Shown: positions 24,764-34,130 of the stretch, piece by piece
How the letters are laid out: the number at the start of each line of letters is the position of its first letter
How positions within the stretch are numbered: position 1 is the first letter of the stretch
Assembly: GCF_000422885.1 (NCBI RefSeq)
Contig: NZ_KE383944.1
Coordinates: forward strand, 63,169-127,168
Reading direction: 5' to 3'
Origin: Ottowia thiooxydans DSM 14619
Lineage (GTDB): Bacteria; Pseudomonadota; Gammaproteobacteria; Burkholderiales; Burkholderiaceae_C
DNA length: 64,000 nt
Translations under genes and position numbers: made by a program
The notes under the pieces: model-generated
What the model was told of the DNA's origin: nothing
Database searches by the model: none
Seen by the model: only the letters and a program-made list of their open reading frames with translations

Positions 24764-25999
24764 CTACGTAAAGTTCACGGCACTATCCAGGCTTCTGGCA
24801 CGATGCCCTCCGGCGCCGAAGTGCTCTGACACGGTTGCGAGCAGGTCACCGTTCACGGTGCTCAGATCTCGCATGCCGCAAAGGCGCATTGAACGGTCCA
24901 GCTCATCTTTCAGTATGGAAAGCGAGCGCATCGCTCCGGGTTCACCTGCCGCGAGTGCGCCATACAGGGTTGCTCGCCCCACCAGTACGCCTGAAGCTCC
25001 CGCAGCGCAGGCCTTGAGCACATCAACCCCGCGGCGAACGCCGCCATCCACGAAGACCGGTATACGGCCAGCCACGCCGCCAAGGACATCGGGCAGCGCA
25101 TCCATTGTGGCAATGCCTCCATCCAATTGCCTTCCGCCGTGGTTTGACACGACGATGGCGTCGCAACCCATCTTGACCAACTCGGCCGCATCATCGCCGC
25201 GAACCACGCCTTTCACAATGAGGCGCCTTGGCCATTTGTCCCGAATTTCCTTCAGTCGATCCCAGTCGAAAGACGGGTCGTAGCTTTTGCCCACACTGGT
25301 CATGGCTCCATTGACTGTGTTCATGCTTCGATCGAGTTCAAGCAGATTCTCAGGTGACGGAAAGCCTCTAAGGGCCACGCCGAGTGTCCAACGCGGATGC
25401 CGCATTCCGTCTAATGCAATCTTCCATCCCATGCGGAAAGGAGTCCGAAAGCCGTTGCGAAGGTCTCGTTCCCGTTTGCCACCAACGGGCAGGTCGACGG
25501 TAATCATCAACGCCTCGTAGTCGGCATCACGCGCCCGGTCGATCAGCCGGTTCAGCAACTCGCGATCTTTGAGGATGTAGGCTTGAAACCAATGCCGGCC
25601 GGGAGCCTCGCGGGCAATCCGCTCTATGGATGCGGTAGCCGAGGTCGACAAGGTGTAGGGCAGCCCAAAATGAGCGGCCGCCTTGGCTAATGCCACATCG
25701 GTCGTTCGCCGTCCGTAACCACCACCTCCGGTGGGGGCAATCGCCACAGGCATGCCTGCCGGTGCGCCAAAGATAAGTTGGGTGGTGGACACTTTCTCGA
25801 CATTGACCAACACCCGTGGACGCAAGCGAAGCCGCGTAAACGCTTCGCGATTGCCGCGCAGTGTGCACTCGTCTTCTGCACCGCCGTCGTAGAAGTCAAA
25901 CATCACGCGGGGGAGATAGCGCGATGCGGCTTGCCGCAAATCCTCGATGGACTGTGCCCGCAGCGCCACCTTTTCCCAGTACAACTTGCCAAACATCAT
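24764..25999 (-). CDS. FMN-dependent alpha-hydroxy-acid dehydrogenase
   Basis: Member of the L-lactate dehydrogenase (LldD)/mandelate dehydrogenase/glycolate oxidase family, which oxidises a 2-hydroxy acid to the 2-oxo acid with FMN. The 411-residue product has FYDGGAEDE near the N-terminus, PTGGGGYGRRTTDVALA, the catalytic SNHGGRQLDGG motif, and the FMN-phosphate loop VFVDGGVRRGVDVLKA. It begins right after the Bug receptor stop (TAAATGATG). The substrate is not certain; the neighbours argue against simple lactate use. Confidence 0.92.
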   Translation of the reverse strand: MMFGKLYWEKVALRAQSIEDLRQAASRYLPRVMFDFYDGGAEDECTLRGNREAFTRLRLRPRVLVNVEKVSTTQLIFGAPAGMPVAIAPTGGGGYGRRTTDVALAKAAAHFGLPYTLSTSATASIERIAREAPGRHWFQAYILKDRELLNRLIDRARDADYEALMITVDLPVGGKRERDLRNGFRTPFRMGWKIALDGMRHPRWTLGVALRGFPSPENLLELDRSMNTVNGAMTSVGKSYDPSFDWDRLKEIRDKWPRRLIVKGVVRGDDAAELVKMGCDAIVVSNHGGRQLDGGIATMDALPDVLGGVAGRIPVFVDGGVRRGVDVLKACAAGASGVLVGRATLYGALAAGEPGAMRSLSILKDELDRSMRLCGMRDLSTVNGDLLATVSEHFGAGGHRARSLDSAVNFT

Positions 26000-26962
26000 T
26001 TATTGCTCTGAGAAGCCGCCGTCGGCGATGATTTTTGTCCACCGTTCCTTGTCTCTTTTGAGGAAGGCAGTAAATTCGTCGGGAGTGCTTCCCACGATCT
26101 CTTGCCCCACCTGGGCACCTCGGTCCCGAACCGCACCGGATGTCACAGAGGTGCGAACCGCCTTGAATACAGCGTCGATGACGGACTGGGGAGTTCCTGC
26201 TGGAGCCAACAGACCGGACCAGGGGTGCGCCTCCTCGAAGCCCACAAAGCCTAGTTCCTTCATGGTGGGCACATCTGGATAGCGAGGGTCACGTACGGCG
26301 GTAGTCGTCGCGAGTCCGCGAACGCGCTTACCGGCCAGCAGATCTGCCAAACCACCGAAAGGGTTGAAGATGAAGGTAATCTGGCTACCAATCACATCCT
26401 GGACTGCAGGCGCGCTTCCCTTATAGGGCACGTGCAGCATATTGACCCCCGCCTGCTTCTTGAGCAATTCAGCGGCCAGATGAGCGGAGCCGCCGGTTCC
26501 TGCAGACCCGAAACTAATGGTGGACTTGCCCGCCTTGGCTGCGGCAATCAGATCCGCGAGTGATCGGTAGGGCAGGCCGGTACTGACAATCAACATCAGG
26601 GGGCTGCTGACGACCTGGGAGATCGGTACGAAGTCCTTGACCGGGTCATATCTTGGGTTCTTCATCAACAGCGGATTGACGTTGTGATTCAGCGATGTGT
26701 AGATCAGCGTGTAACCATCGGGAGCCGCTGCGGCAACGGCTTGCGTTGCAATCAATCCGTTCGCTCCGGCACGGTTCTCCACTACGACCGCCACACCCAG
26801 TGCTTTCGTCAAGTCCTCCGCCAGCGCTCTGGCCGTCGCATCAGTGGGTCCTCCGGCAGCAAACGGCACCACAAGTTTGATGGGTTTTACCGGGTAGGTT
26901 TGCGCAACGGCTGGAACAGCGGCCAAGGCCAGCCAGACGAAGAAGGAAAAAAAGGTACGCAT
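26000..26962 (-). CDS. Bug-family (TctC-like) periplasmic solute-binding protein
   Basis: Extracytoplasmic receptor of the tripartite tricarboxylate transporter class, greatly expanded in Burkholderiales and usually binding carboxylates. The 320-residue product has a signal peptide MRTFFSFFVWLALAAVPAVAQ, then YPVKPIKLVVPFAAGGPTD and the family core VVENRAGANG. ATG 26962 is chosen because the upstream 22 codons are not signal-like. It is the first gene of a four-gene operon with the hydroxy-acid dehydrogenase, FAH protein and aldolase; no membrane transport subunits accompany it. Confidence 0.93.
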   Translation of the reverse strand: MRTFFSFFVWLALAAVPAVAQTYPVKPIKLVVPFAAGGPTDATARALAEDLTKALGVAVVVENRAGANGLIATQAVAAAAPDGYTLIYTSLNHNVNPLLMKNPRYDPVKDFVPISQVVSSPLMLIVSTGLPYRSLADLIAAAKAGKSTISFGSAGTGGSAHLAAELLKKQAGVNMLHVPYKGSAPAVQDVIGSQITFIFNPFGGLADLLAGKRVRGLATTTAVRDPRYPDVPTMKELGFVGFEEAHPWSGLLAPAGTPQSVIDAVFKAVRTSVTSGAVRDRGAQVGQEIVGSTPDEFTAFLKRDKERWTKIIADGGFSEQ

Positions 26963-27268
26963 GGTTGGATTCCTGTAGCAGTTTCGATGTCTCCGGGGGA
27001 GATTCAGAGCAGAGCCGAAGTGCCGCACATGACCGGAGGGCGCCAGGCTTCCAAGGTCGCCTCGAAAACGAGTCTATGGGGCAGAAGCGGTCCACGGGCA
27101 TGTGGACGTGAAACCTCTGATTTCCACATCAGAAACCAGCGAGCAGGAAACTGTGTCCTTCCTGGAGCTTGTTCCCGGTCGAGCCGGGCCGCCTTGCCAG
27201 CGTTCAGAGACAATGCAAGATTCGGCTACGCTTTTCGCATATTTCTCGTGCTTATTTGGATGCCAAGA

Positions 27269-28147
27269 ATGTCTCAATCTGATACCCCCTCAAGCGACGT
27301 GCAGGCAAAAATTGCTCGCCTTTTCGTGCACCCCGTCAAATCCTGTGCCGGCGTGGAGGTGCGCGAGGCGGTGCTCACAGAAACCGGCTTGGATCTCGAC
27401 CGCGCCTGGATGGTGGTGGACAGCTCGGGCACCTTCATCACGCAGAGGGATCTGCCCCGCATGGTGTTGATTCGCCCTCAAATCAAAACCTTCGAGGTGA
27501 TCTTGCGCGCCCCTGGCATGCTTGCCCTGCATGTGGGCATTGACCAGGTTGATTCCCCCGCCGTTGTGCGCGTTTGGAAAGACGAAGTGCCCGCATGGGA
27601 CATGGGCGATGTGGCGGCCCAGTGGTTCAGTGATTTTCTCGGGCAGCCGGGGCTACGGTTTGTTCGTTTCGATCCCGAAGTGCAACGGCTCGCGTCGAAG
27701 CAGTGGACTGGCGAGGTAGACGCCGCCATCGAGTTCGCCGATGGCTTTCCGCTCCTGGTGGCCAGCGAGGCTTCGCTGGAGGGCTTGAATACACGCCTGC
27801 ATGCGGCGGGTCATGAGGCTGTCGGTATGGAGCGTTTTCGGCCCAATATTGTGTTGGCCGGCGTCGAAGACCACGATGAAGACCGACTTGAAGAGCTGAC
27901 TATCTCCACCGAGGAGGGGCTCGTTCGTGTGCAGCCGGTCAAGCCGTGTCCGCGCTGCCCCATCCCAAATGTGGACCCAGGCACAGGTGTGCCTGGTACC
28001 CATGTGATGGATGCCCTGCAAAGCTACCGAGCCGATCCACGGCTTGATGGTGCCATTAGCTTTGGCATGAACAGCATCGTGCGCGAAGGTGTGGGCCATA
28101 CGCTTCGCGTGGGCGATGTGGTGACGGCGAACTTCAAGTTCGATTAG
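27269..28147 (+). CDS. MOSC-domain protein with N-terminal beta-barrel domain
   Basis: MOSC proteins act in molybdenum-cofactor-related sulfur transfer or N-hydroxylated substrate reduction (YcbX/MARC type). The 292-residue product has the N-terminal beta-barrel (IARLFVHPVKSCAGVEV...WMVVDSSGTFITQRD) and a MOSC domain with the cysteine motif VKPCPRCPIPNVDPGTG. ATG 27269 is used; ATG 27260 three codons earlier is equally possible. The long upstream open frame overlaps the Bug gene antisense and is not coding. Divergent from the Bug operon. Confidence 0.9.
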   Translation: MSQSDTPSSDVQAKIARLFVHPVKSCAGVEVREAVLTETGLDLDRAWMVVDSSGTFITQRDLPRMVLIRPQIKTFEVILRAPGMLALHVGIDQVDSPAVVRVWKDEVPAWDMGDVAAQWFSDFLGQPGLRFVRFDPEVQRLASKQWTGEVDAAIEFADGFPLLVASEASLEGLNTRLHAAGHEAVGMERFRPNIVLAGVEDHDEDRLEELTISTEEGLVRVQPVKPCPRCPIPNVDPGTGVPGTHVMDALQSYRADPRLDGAISFGMNSIVREGVGHTLRVGDVVTANFKFD

Positions 28148-28258
28148 AGCCGCGTGGAGGGTTTTCGGCAGCTTCAGGTGCCCGCGCCCGAGCTTTCCGC
28201 GATCAGTACAATCAGTATCAGTTTCCCCTTAGGCAAAACGAGGACAAAGCCCTCGAAA

Positions 28259-28348
28259 AATGACCGAAACACCCGGCTTGCAAGAGCGCTTGCGCCAGGC
28301 GTGGATCGGGCAATTTCACCATGCTGGCATTCTGCTCAGTGGTTTGTA
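28259..28348 (+). CDS. Possible 29-residue peptide upstream of ychF
   Basis: An ATG frame encodes a short peptide (MTETPGLQERLRQAW...), preceded at some distance by GAGG. It ends 25 bases before ychF. It may be a chance frame, a leader peptide or the remnant of a longer gene; no family was recognised. Confidence 0.15.
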
Positions 28349-28373
28349 AGGGGTTGATTTACAAGGAATTTCC

Positions 28374-29465
28374 ATGAGCTTGCAATGCGGCATCGTGGGC
28401 CTGCCCAATGTGGGCAAGTCCACGCTTTTCAACGCGCTGACCAAGGCGGGCATCGCCGCCGAGAACTACCCCTTCTGCACCATAGAGCCGAACACCGGCG
28501 TGGTGGAAGTGCCTGATCCTCGTCTGGCGAAGCTGGCCGAGATCGTGAAGCCTGAGCGCGTATTGCCTGCTATCGTCGAATTTGTCGATATTGCGGGCCT
28601 AGTGGCTGGCGCGAGCAAGGGTGAAGGATTGGGTAACCAGTTTCTGGCCCATATTCGCGAAACCGATGCCATCGTCAATGTGGTGCGCTGTTTCGAAGAT
28701 GAGAACGTCATCCACGTGGCGGGCAGGGTTGATCCCATCTCGGATATCGAGGTGATTCAGACGGAACTGTGCCTGGCTGATCTGGGTACCGTGGAGAAAG
28801 CAAACTACCGCTACAGCAAGGCAGCCAGGAGTGGCGACAAGGAAGCTGCGGCCATGATCAAGCTGTTGGGTCCGGTGGAAGAGGCGCTGAACCAGGGCAA
28901 ACCTGTGCGAACGCTGAATCTTTCAAAAGATGAGCAAGCCATCCTCAAACCGCTTTGCCTGATCACCGCCAAGCCAGCCATGTTTGTGGGCAACGTGTCC
29001 GAAGATGGCTTCGAGAACAATCCGTACCTGGATCGCTTGAAGGAGTATGCAGCGACCCAGAACGCGCCCATAGTCGCCATCTGCGCCAAGATGGAGGCTG
29101 ACATGGCCGACATGACAGATGAAGACAAGGAAATTTTCCTGGCCGAGATGGGGCAGGAAGAGCCCGGGCTGAACCGTTTGATTCGCGCTGCGTTCAAATT
29201 GCTGGGTCTTCAAACCTACTTCACCGCTGGTGTGAAGGAAGTTCGCGCATGGACCATCCATATCGGCGACACCGCGCCGCAGGCCGCTGGCGTGATCCAC
29301 GGCGATTTCGAGCGCGGCTTCATCCGTGCCCAGACCATTGCCTACGATGACTACATTCAGTTCAAGGGTGAGCAGGGCGCCAAGGATGCGGGCAAGATGC
29401 GCAGCGAAGGCAAGGAATACGTCGTCAAGGATGGCGACGTGCTGAACTTCCTGTTTAACGTCTAA
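28374..29465 (+). CDS. ychF: YchF, OBG-type ribosome-binding ATPase/GTPase
   Basis: Universally conserved translation-factor-related P-loop ATPase that binds ribosomes. The 363-residue product has the P-loop [14 protein letters not shown], the switch motif [22 protein letters not shown], a helical insert and the C-terminal TGS-like domain ending in [15 protein letters not shown]. Length is typical. AAGGA lies about 8 bases before ATG 28374. No strong terminator is seen after it; the following ~270 bases are non-coding up to IS debris. Confidence 0.97.
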   Translation: MSLQCGIVGLPNVGKSTLFNALTKAGIAAENYPFCTIEPNTGVVEVPDPRLAKLAEIVKPERVLPAIVEFVDIAGLVAGASKGEGLGNQFLAHIRETDAIVNVVRCFEDENVIHVAGRVDPISDIEVIQTELCLADLGTVEKANYRYSKAARSGDKEAAAMIKLLGPVEEALNQGKPVRTLNLSKDEQAILKPLCLITAKPAMFVGNVSEDGFENNPYLDRLKEYAATQNAPIVAICAKMEADMADMTDEDKEIFLAEMGQEEPGLNRLIRAAFKLLGLQTYFTAGVKEVRAWTIHIGDTAPQAAGVIHGDFERGFIRAQTIAYDDYIQFKGEQGAKDAGKMRSEGKEYVVKDGDVLNFLFNV

Positions 29466-29735
29466 ACAGGAAGAGATGTTCGTCAGGGTACGCCTATGTC
29501 CTTAGATATGGGGCTCGCCCTGTGGGCAATGAGGAGGAGTGGTTCGTCACTGACCGCCGATGCTCGGGGGTATTCGCTTCGCGTGGGGGCACAGTAGGGG
29601 GGGCTACCATTTGCAATTTACCAAGGCTAAAGCAAGCGTGCCCCCTGCAGTCTCAGAACCCGCATGGGCTCTGGTTTTAGGCCTTTTTGAGCCAGTCCCG
29701 TACTCAGGCGCTGAGTAGCTCAAGAACGTGGCGGG
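29466..29735. other. Spacer between ychF and IS debris
   Basis: No supported gene. The sequence changes character near 29600 and may hold the left part of the decayed IS3-type element, but no terminal repeat could be recognised. Confidence 0.4.
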
Positions 29736-29876
29736 ATGATGGACCTCCAAGCGAGCCGGCTGCTGCGCGGTGAGGCCGCCACTGAGGTTGAGCGTTTGCA
29801 ACGCGAACTGCGTCGCGTGACCACGGAGCGCGACATCCTAAAAAAAGCGCTCGGCTACTTTGCCAAGGACCCGTAG
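29736..29876 (+). pseudogene. IS3-family OrfA remnant (C-terminal end)
   Basis: Forty-six codons encode the C-terminal coiled coil of an IS3-family OrfA (VERLQRELRRVTTERDILKK followed by ALGYFAKDP). The helix-turn-helix half is missing. Its stop lies next to the start of the OrfB remnant, as in intact IS3 elements. Confidence 0.8.
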
Positions 29877-30403
29877 TGAAGTACGGCTTCATCACGCGGC
29901 ATCGTAGCGTCTGGCCCACCCGCACTATGTGCAGGATTCCGGCGGTCTCCCATAGTGGCTTCTACGAATGGATGGGTGGAGCGCCAAGCCAGCGCAACCA
30001 GGACGATGCGAGACTAACCCGTCTTATCTGAGAGAGCTTCGAGCTCAGCGACCGAACCTACGGCAGTGCGCGTGTCTGGCACGACCTTAGAAAGCTGGGC
30101 GAGCGCTGCGGGATGAACCGCGTCATCCGGTTGATGCATCTGGTCAAGCTGCAGGCCCGCCACAAGCGACGCAGACTACCTAGCGATAAAGGCAGCAAGC
30201 CTGACAACCACATCGCACCCAACCATCGGCAGCGCGACTTCCACGCCAGTGGACCAAATCAGAAGTGGCTAGCTGACTTTACCTACATCTGGACAGCTGA
30301 AGGCTGGCTTTACGCAGCAGCTGTGATGGACCTGTACTCACGCCGCATCGAAGGTTGGTCGATGAGCGAGGCCATGCAGGTCAAGGTGGTGAGCTACGCA
30401 TGA
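29876..30403 (+). pseudogene. IS3-family OrfB transposase remnant, nonsense-mutated and truncated
   Basis: From GTG 29876 the frame encodes the start of an IS3-type integrase (SHSGFYEW, then RTYGSARVWHDLRKLG and WLADFTYIWTAEGWLYAAAVMDL with the first catalytic aspartate). A TGA interrupts it in frame at 30029-30031. After EGWSMSEAMQ the similarity ends and the frame stops at 30403, so the rest of the DDE domain is deleted. The element is inactive. It is followed immediately by AT-richer sequence containing the IPTL-type gene. Confidence 0.85.
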
Positions 30404-30467
30404 TTAATGGCTATATGGCGGCGGGGCAAAACCAGTCGCCAGGAAAATTTGATCCTATTTGCGGCGG

Positions 30468-31136
30468 TCACTTGCTACGACGTCTTATTAGCGGAAAACC
30501 AAAAAACAAGAGAGCTGAACTCAAAATCATTAAGCCGTATTCACTCAGGCTTGGAACGTTGTGCACTCCACCGTTAGTGGGCGCTACAGCAGCTACTGTC
30601 ACTGTTGCAGATGTCGGCGAAGAACAAATGGTCGATGGAACTTGGTCTAGGTGAAAGCCAGTTTCGGCATCAATGGTAAATTGTTTTGAGAAGCATAAGT
30701 TATAACTTATGACATATGTGCCAGCTGGCACCGTGGCCGTGGTCGTCACTGCACCTGTAACTGTATTAAGAACAACGCCCGAGTGGGTGGCGGGCGTTAA
30801 TACCGTTAGTATCAATTCATTCAGATTCGCTGCGTCATACTTGTTTCCATCGTCGAAATCATCAGGGCCTCTAAAAATCGTGTCATTAGATATGACATTG
30901 GCAATTGGAGTGGATGCCGTACCGACCAATGCACTGCCCACATCGGGGGTCCCTGTCAAAAAGGACGAGTCGGTAATGCTTGTGCAAGCCTCGTTAAATA
31001 TATTAACAATCTGACTATCTTCGCATATGATTATTGTGCTCTGTGCTTTAACTTGGGTAGTGCCACCAAATAGCAATAATGCCGCTATAGCAAGATAAGA
31101 AGGATTTCGAAGGATGCGTGACATAGATGCATACAT
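30468..31136 (-). CDS. Exported protein with IPTL-CTERM-like sorting signal
   Basis: The 222-residue product has an N-terminal signal segment (YLAIAALLLFGGTTQVKA), a Thr/Val/Asp-rich middle domain with four scattered cysteines, and a C-terminal tripartite tail: VPSLSEYGLMIL, a hydrophobic stretch, then RRRSK. This matches the IPTLxxWG-CTERM pattern recognised by exosortase H (XrtH), with Tyr in place of the usual Trp. ATG 31136 is preceded by AAGGA at 8 bases; GTG 31151 is a weaker choice. Base composition is visibly AT-richer than the neighbours and the gene lies between two decayed IS3 remnants, so transfer is likely. The body matches no family I recognise. Confidence 0.75.
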   Translation of the reverse strand: MYASMSRILRNPSYLAIAALLLFGGTTQVKAQSTIIICEDSQIVNIFNEACTSITDSSFLTGTPDVGSALVGTASTPIANVISNDTIFRGPDDFDDGNKYDAANLNELILTVLTPATHSGVVLNTVTGAVTTTATVPAGTYVISYNLCFSKQFTIDAETGFHLDQVPSTICSSPTSATVTVAAVAPTNGGVHNVPSLSEYGLMILSSALLFFGFPLIRRRSK

Positions 31137-31478
31137 AAATAAATCCTTCACATGGACATTAAAATTTGTGCCGCCCGTTTACCCAAGGAGAGCGCCTGCT
31201 TAGAACGAGTAGCAATACAAACGAGTAACCCTACAGATCATCAAAATTCTCAGTGTGGAAGTAAACTCGCAAGATTCCCATGAAATTAATTGTTCATAGA
31301 TTCATTTTCTTGTCGTTTGGTTTTTAGTAAAATATTCTTATTTTTGGCTATCAAGATGGTAGAGGCAAAAAATTGCCATAGATTTCTACATTCATTGTGG
31401 CCTTAACCAGACACACTACTCTGACTGATTAGCAACCAAGATCGGCCATCACCTCGCCTTTGAATCGTCCCGGACTTC
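31137..31478. other. AT-rich upstream region of the IPTL-type gene
   Basis: No gene is seen. The stretch around 31280-31360 is notably AT-rich (TAGTAAAATATTCTTATTTTTGG) and would hold the promoter of the minus-strand IPTL-type gene. Near 31461-31480 the sequence TGAATCGTCCCGGACTTCCT resembles the terminal inverted repeat of an IS3-family element, adjoining the transposase remnant. Confidence 0.45.
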
Positions 31479-31763
31479 CTAGACACTATTGAGCCATTGG
31501 GAGTGGCGCCGCTTGGGGTTATAGAACATCTCGATGTAGTTGAAGACATCGGCTCTGGCGTCATCACGGCTTGGCTAGATCAGACGACGGATGCGTTCAC
31601 GTTTGAGCAGCTGGAAGAAACTCTCAGCTACGGCGTTGTCGTGACAGTTGCCGCGGCGGCTCATGCTGTTTCTCGGTTTCAGGAACACACGGTCACGACG
31701 GCAAGGCGCCTGTCGTGGTTGCGGCGTGTTCCAAGATCCGCTTGAGTCAGTACCGAACCGCAT
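31479..31763 (-). pseudogene. IS3-family OrfB C-terminal remnant
   Basis: The minus strand encodes SMSRRGNCHDNAVAESFFQL followed by LKRERIRRLI, the last DDE block of an IS3-type transposase with its catalytic glutamate. A TAG at 31575-31577 interrupts it, and the same frame continues with ADVFNYIEMFYNPKRRHS to a second stop at 31479. Part of the C-terminus is deleted and the upstream part is scrambled. The sequence after the stop resembles an IS end. It belongs to a different element from the OrfB remnant at 29876. Confidence 0.8.
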
Positions 31764-32131
31764 GATCTCCCTCGAGTCGTAAGACGGGGCACTGACGAGT
31801 CGCTAGCCAAGCCTCACGGCGCGGGCGGCTTCGGCCTGGAGGTTTTCCCTCATCGTACTGGGCGGCCCATGCCAGGAATACAGGGTGCCGTGCCCCAGGC
31901 GCTAACTGAGCCGGAAACGATGGCCCTATCGAAAAGTGAAATGTCCAGATTCAGTGGACGCATCGACACTTCAACTTGTATGTGGTTATGTATTCGCCTA
32001 TGAAGTGGTGGCTTTGCTTTTTTAGCGATTCAACGCGGCACTAATTCAAGGGAGCGATTGAACTTTTCCCCCTGAATCAGGAACCTATCCTGCTTGGGCA
32101 CTTTCTGCCCAGCTTGAAAAGAGTCATTCCT
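31764..32131. other. Intergenic region before cytochrome b561
   Basis: No gene is supported over about 370 bases. The first half may be further decayed IS sequence; the part after about 31960 is likely the promoter region for the cytochrome b561 operon. No convincing promoter or terminator could be fixed. Confidence 0.4.
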
Positions 32132-32692
32132 GTGCGCGCTTCCCGTTCATCTTCGTCTCGCTACACACATGTGGCCATCGCATTTCATTGGCTATTGGCC
32201 TTGGCGCTCGTGGGGGTGTTCGGCGTTGGTCTGTATATGACTGGACTGTCATTTTCACCGGCTAAGCTGAAGCTTATGAACTGGCACAAGTGGGCGGGGG
32301 TGACTATCCTGATTTTGTCGTTCTTGCGCTTGCTCTGGCGCCTTACGCATCGTCCGCCACCACTGCCTGCACAGGTTGTGGAAGGCATGCCGCTCTGGCA
32401 GCGTGCGGCGCACCACGGCACACATTACCTGCTGTACCTGCTGTTTTTTGCGGTGCCGTTGATTGGGTGGGCCTACAGCTCTGCCGCAGGATTTCCTATT
32501 GTGCTGTTCGGAGTGTTGCCACTGCCGGATTTGCTCTCAGTTGACAAGGCACTGGCCGAATCCATCAAGCCCTGGCATGGCACGGCTGCCTTTGCCTTGG
32601 CGGCGCTGGTGTTGCTGCATGTGGCGGCCGCGCTGAAACACCATTTGATCGACCGCGATGGCTTGCTGGCCCGCATCGGCTTGAGTCGTTGA
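32132..32692 (+). CDS. Cytochrome b561 family protein
   Basis: Four-helix inner-membrane di-heme b protein that passes electrons between quinol and a periplasmic partner. The product has membrane segments with paired histidines (HVAIAFHWLLALALV, NWHKWAGVTILILS, HHGTHYLLYLLFF, WHGTAAFALAALVLLHVAAALKHH). No ATG lies at the family start; GTG 32132 with AAGAG upstream is preferred to TTG 32114. It is followed 25 bases later by the first YceI gene, a common pairing. Confidence 0.9.
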   Translation: MRASRSSSSRYTHVAIAFHWLLALALVGVFGVGLYMTGLSFSPAKLKLMNWHKWAGVTILILSFLRLLWRLTHRPPPLPAQVVEGMPLWQRAAHHGTHYLLYLLFFAVPLIGWAYSSAAGFPIVLFGVLPLPDLLSVDKALAESIKPWHGTAAFALAALVLLHVAAALKHHLIDRDGLLARIGLSR

Positions 32693-32717
32693 GATTTTTA
32701 CTTTGATAAGGATGTAG

Positions 32718-33293
32718 ATGTTATTTCGTTCCCTGATTCCAAGCGCGATGGCCGCCGCAGTCGCGCTGGTTGCTGCCGCACCTGCGCTCGCGCAGCAGGC
32801 GTTGGTGCCTGCCGAGAGCAGCGTTAGCTTCGTGAGCAAGCAAATGGGTGTGCCGGTGGAAGGCCAGTTCCGGAAGTTCGGCGCCCAGATTGCGTTCGAC
32901 GCAGCCAAGCCCGAGGCCGCAAAAATCAATCTGACGATTGATACAGGTAGTGCGACTCTGGGCGTGAAAGAGACTGATGCCGAGCTACCCAAGCCCGTGT
33001 GGTTCAACGTACCGAAATTCCCGCAGGCCACTTTTCAGTCCAAGAGCGTCAAGGCGTTAGGGGGAGGTAAATTTGAAGTGGCAGGGCAACTGGCTATCAA
33101 AGGCGCTACCCGTGACGTGACGGTGCCGGTACAGCTCACGCAGGCTGGCGGCAAGACTACGGCCAGCGGTCAGTTCGACATCAAGCGACTGGCTTACAAG
33201 ATCGGCGAACAGGAGTGGGCTGACACCTCCATGGTCGCTGACGACGTGCAGGTCAAGTTCAAGCTGGTGTTGACCGGCGTTGGAAAAATCTGA
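32718..33293 (+). CDS. YceI-family periplasmic protein (first copy)
   Basis: YceI proteins form a lipocalin-like barrel that binds isoprenoid lipids such as polyprenyl or quinone tails. The 191-residue product has a signal peptide ending APALAQ, then VPAESSVSFVSKQMGVPVEG and the conserved FPQATFQSKSV and ATRDVTVPVQL segments. It follows the cytochrome b561 gene with AAGGA ahead of ATG 32718. A second YceI gene lies about 100 bases downstream. Confidence 0.9.
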   Translation: MLFRSLIPSAMAAAVALVAAAPALAQQALVPAESSVSFVSKQMGVPVEGQFRKFGAQIAFDAAKPEAAKINLTIDTGSATLGVKETDAELPKPVWFNVPKFPQATFQSKSVKALGGGKFEVAGQLAIKGATRDVTVPVQLTQAGGKTTASGQFDIKRLAYKIGEQEWADTSMVADDVQVKFKLVLTGVGKI

Positions 33294-33395
33294 CCAGAAC
33301 TCAAGTTGAAGATCCAGCTCCAGCTCCAGCGAATTGTGTGGATGCAGGAGCTATATTTTTTATAGCAAGTCTTATCTTAAGAAAGGATGCACTTC

Positions 33396-33968
33396 ATGCG
33401 TCAATCCCTTACTGCCATCGCTATTTGTTCTACTCTGGCCGCTGCACTGCCCGCCCAGGCTGCTGACTACGTGACCGAACCTACGCACACCTCCGCAATT
33501 TTCGAGATCAGCCATTTCGGCGCTGGGGTTAACCGGGCGCGCTTCGACAAGGAAGAGGGCACGATCAAGTACGACCCGGTTGCCAAGACCGGCCATGTGG
33601 AGCTGCGCATTGATGCCGCATCCATCTCCACCGGCGTGCCGCCCTTCGATGGTCATTTGAAAGGCGAGCAGATGTTCAACGTCGCTAAGTACCCGACCAT
33701 CAAGTTTGTCAGCACCAAATTCCACTTTGACGGCGACAAGGTCAGCACTGTGGATGGCCAACTCACCATCAAGGACAAGACCCACCCGGTTACCCTGAAG
33801 GCGACCCAGTTCGCTTGCTACCAGAGCCCCATGGTCAAGCGTGAAGTGTGTGGTGGTAATTTCGAAGGCATCATCGACCGCACTCTGTGGGGCATGGACT
33901 ACGGTCTGAACATGGTGGCCGGTAAGGACGTCAAGCTGATTGCCACGGTGGAAGCTATCAAGCAGTAA
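33396..33968 (+). CDS. YceI-family periplasmic protein (second copy)
   Basis: The 190-residue product has a signal peptide ending PAQAAD and the YceI pattern (EPTHTSAIFEISHFG, FNVAKYPTIKFVST, GQLTIKDKTHPVTL). It also contains two cysteines (FACYQ, EVCGG) absent from the first copy. ATG 33396 is favoured by AAAGG 9 bases upstream; ATG 33387 is also in frame. The cytochrome b561-yceI-yceI order suggests an envelope electron-transfer or lipid-quinone unit, but this is inference. Confidence 0.9.
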   Translation: MRQSLTAIAICSTLAAALPAQAADYVTEPTHTSAIFEISHFGAGVNRARFDKEEGTIKYDPVAKTGHVELRIDAASISTGVPPFDGHLKGEQMFNVAKYPTIKFVSTKFHFDGDKVSTVDGQLTIKDKTHPVTLKATQFACYQSPMVKREVCGGNFEGIIDRTLWGMDYGLNMVAGKDVKLIATVEAIKQ

Positions 33969-34130
33969 GCGTCTCGCGCTTAAAAGTTCGGGAGAGCGAG
34001 GTGGCGTCCTTCTTGGCTCGTCACTTCGCTGAAACGCATGATGTCCAAATAGGCCGGCGGCTACGCAGGGCATAAGCTAAGAACAAACCCGTCGTTGGTG
34101 ATCCAGGGTGTCTAGGCCAGACTCGCAAGC

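Noticed and set aside
26684..27268. Long N-terminal extension of the MOSC protein frame
   Set aside because: It is antisense to the Bug receptor gene and contains no MOSC similarity; the family start lies at 27260-27269.
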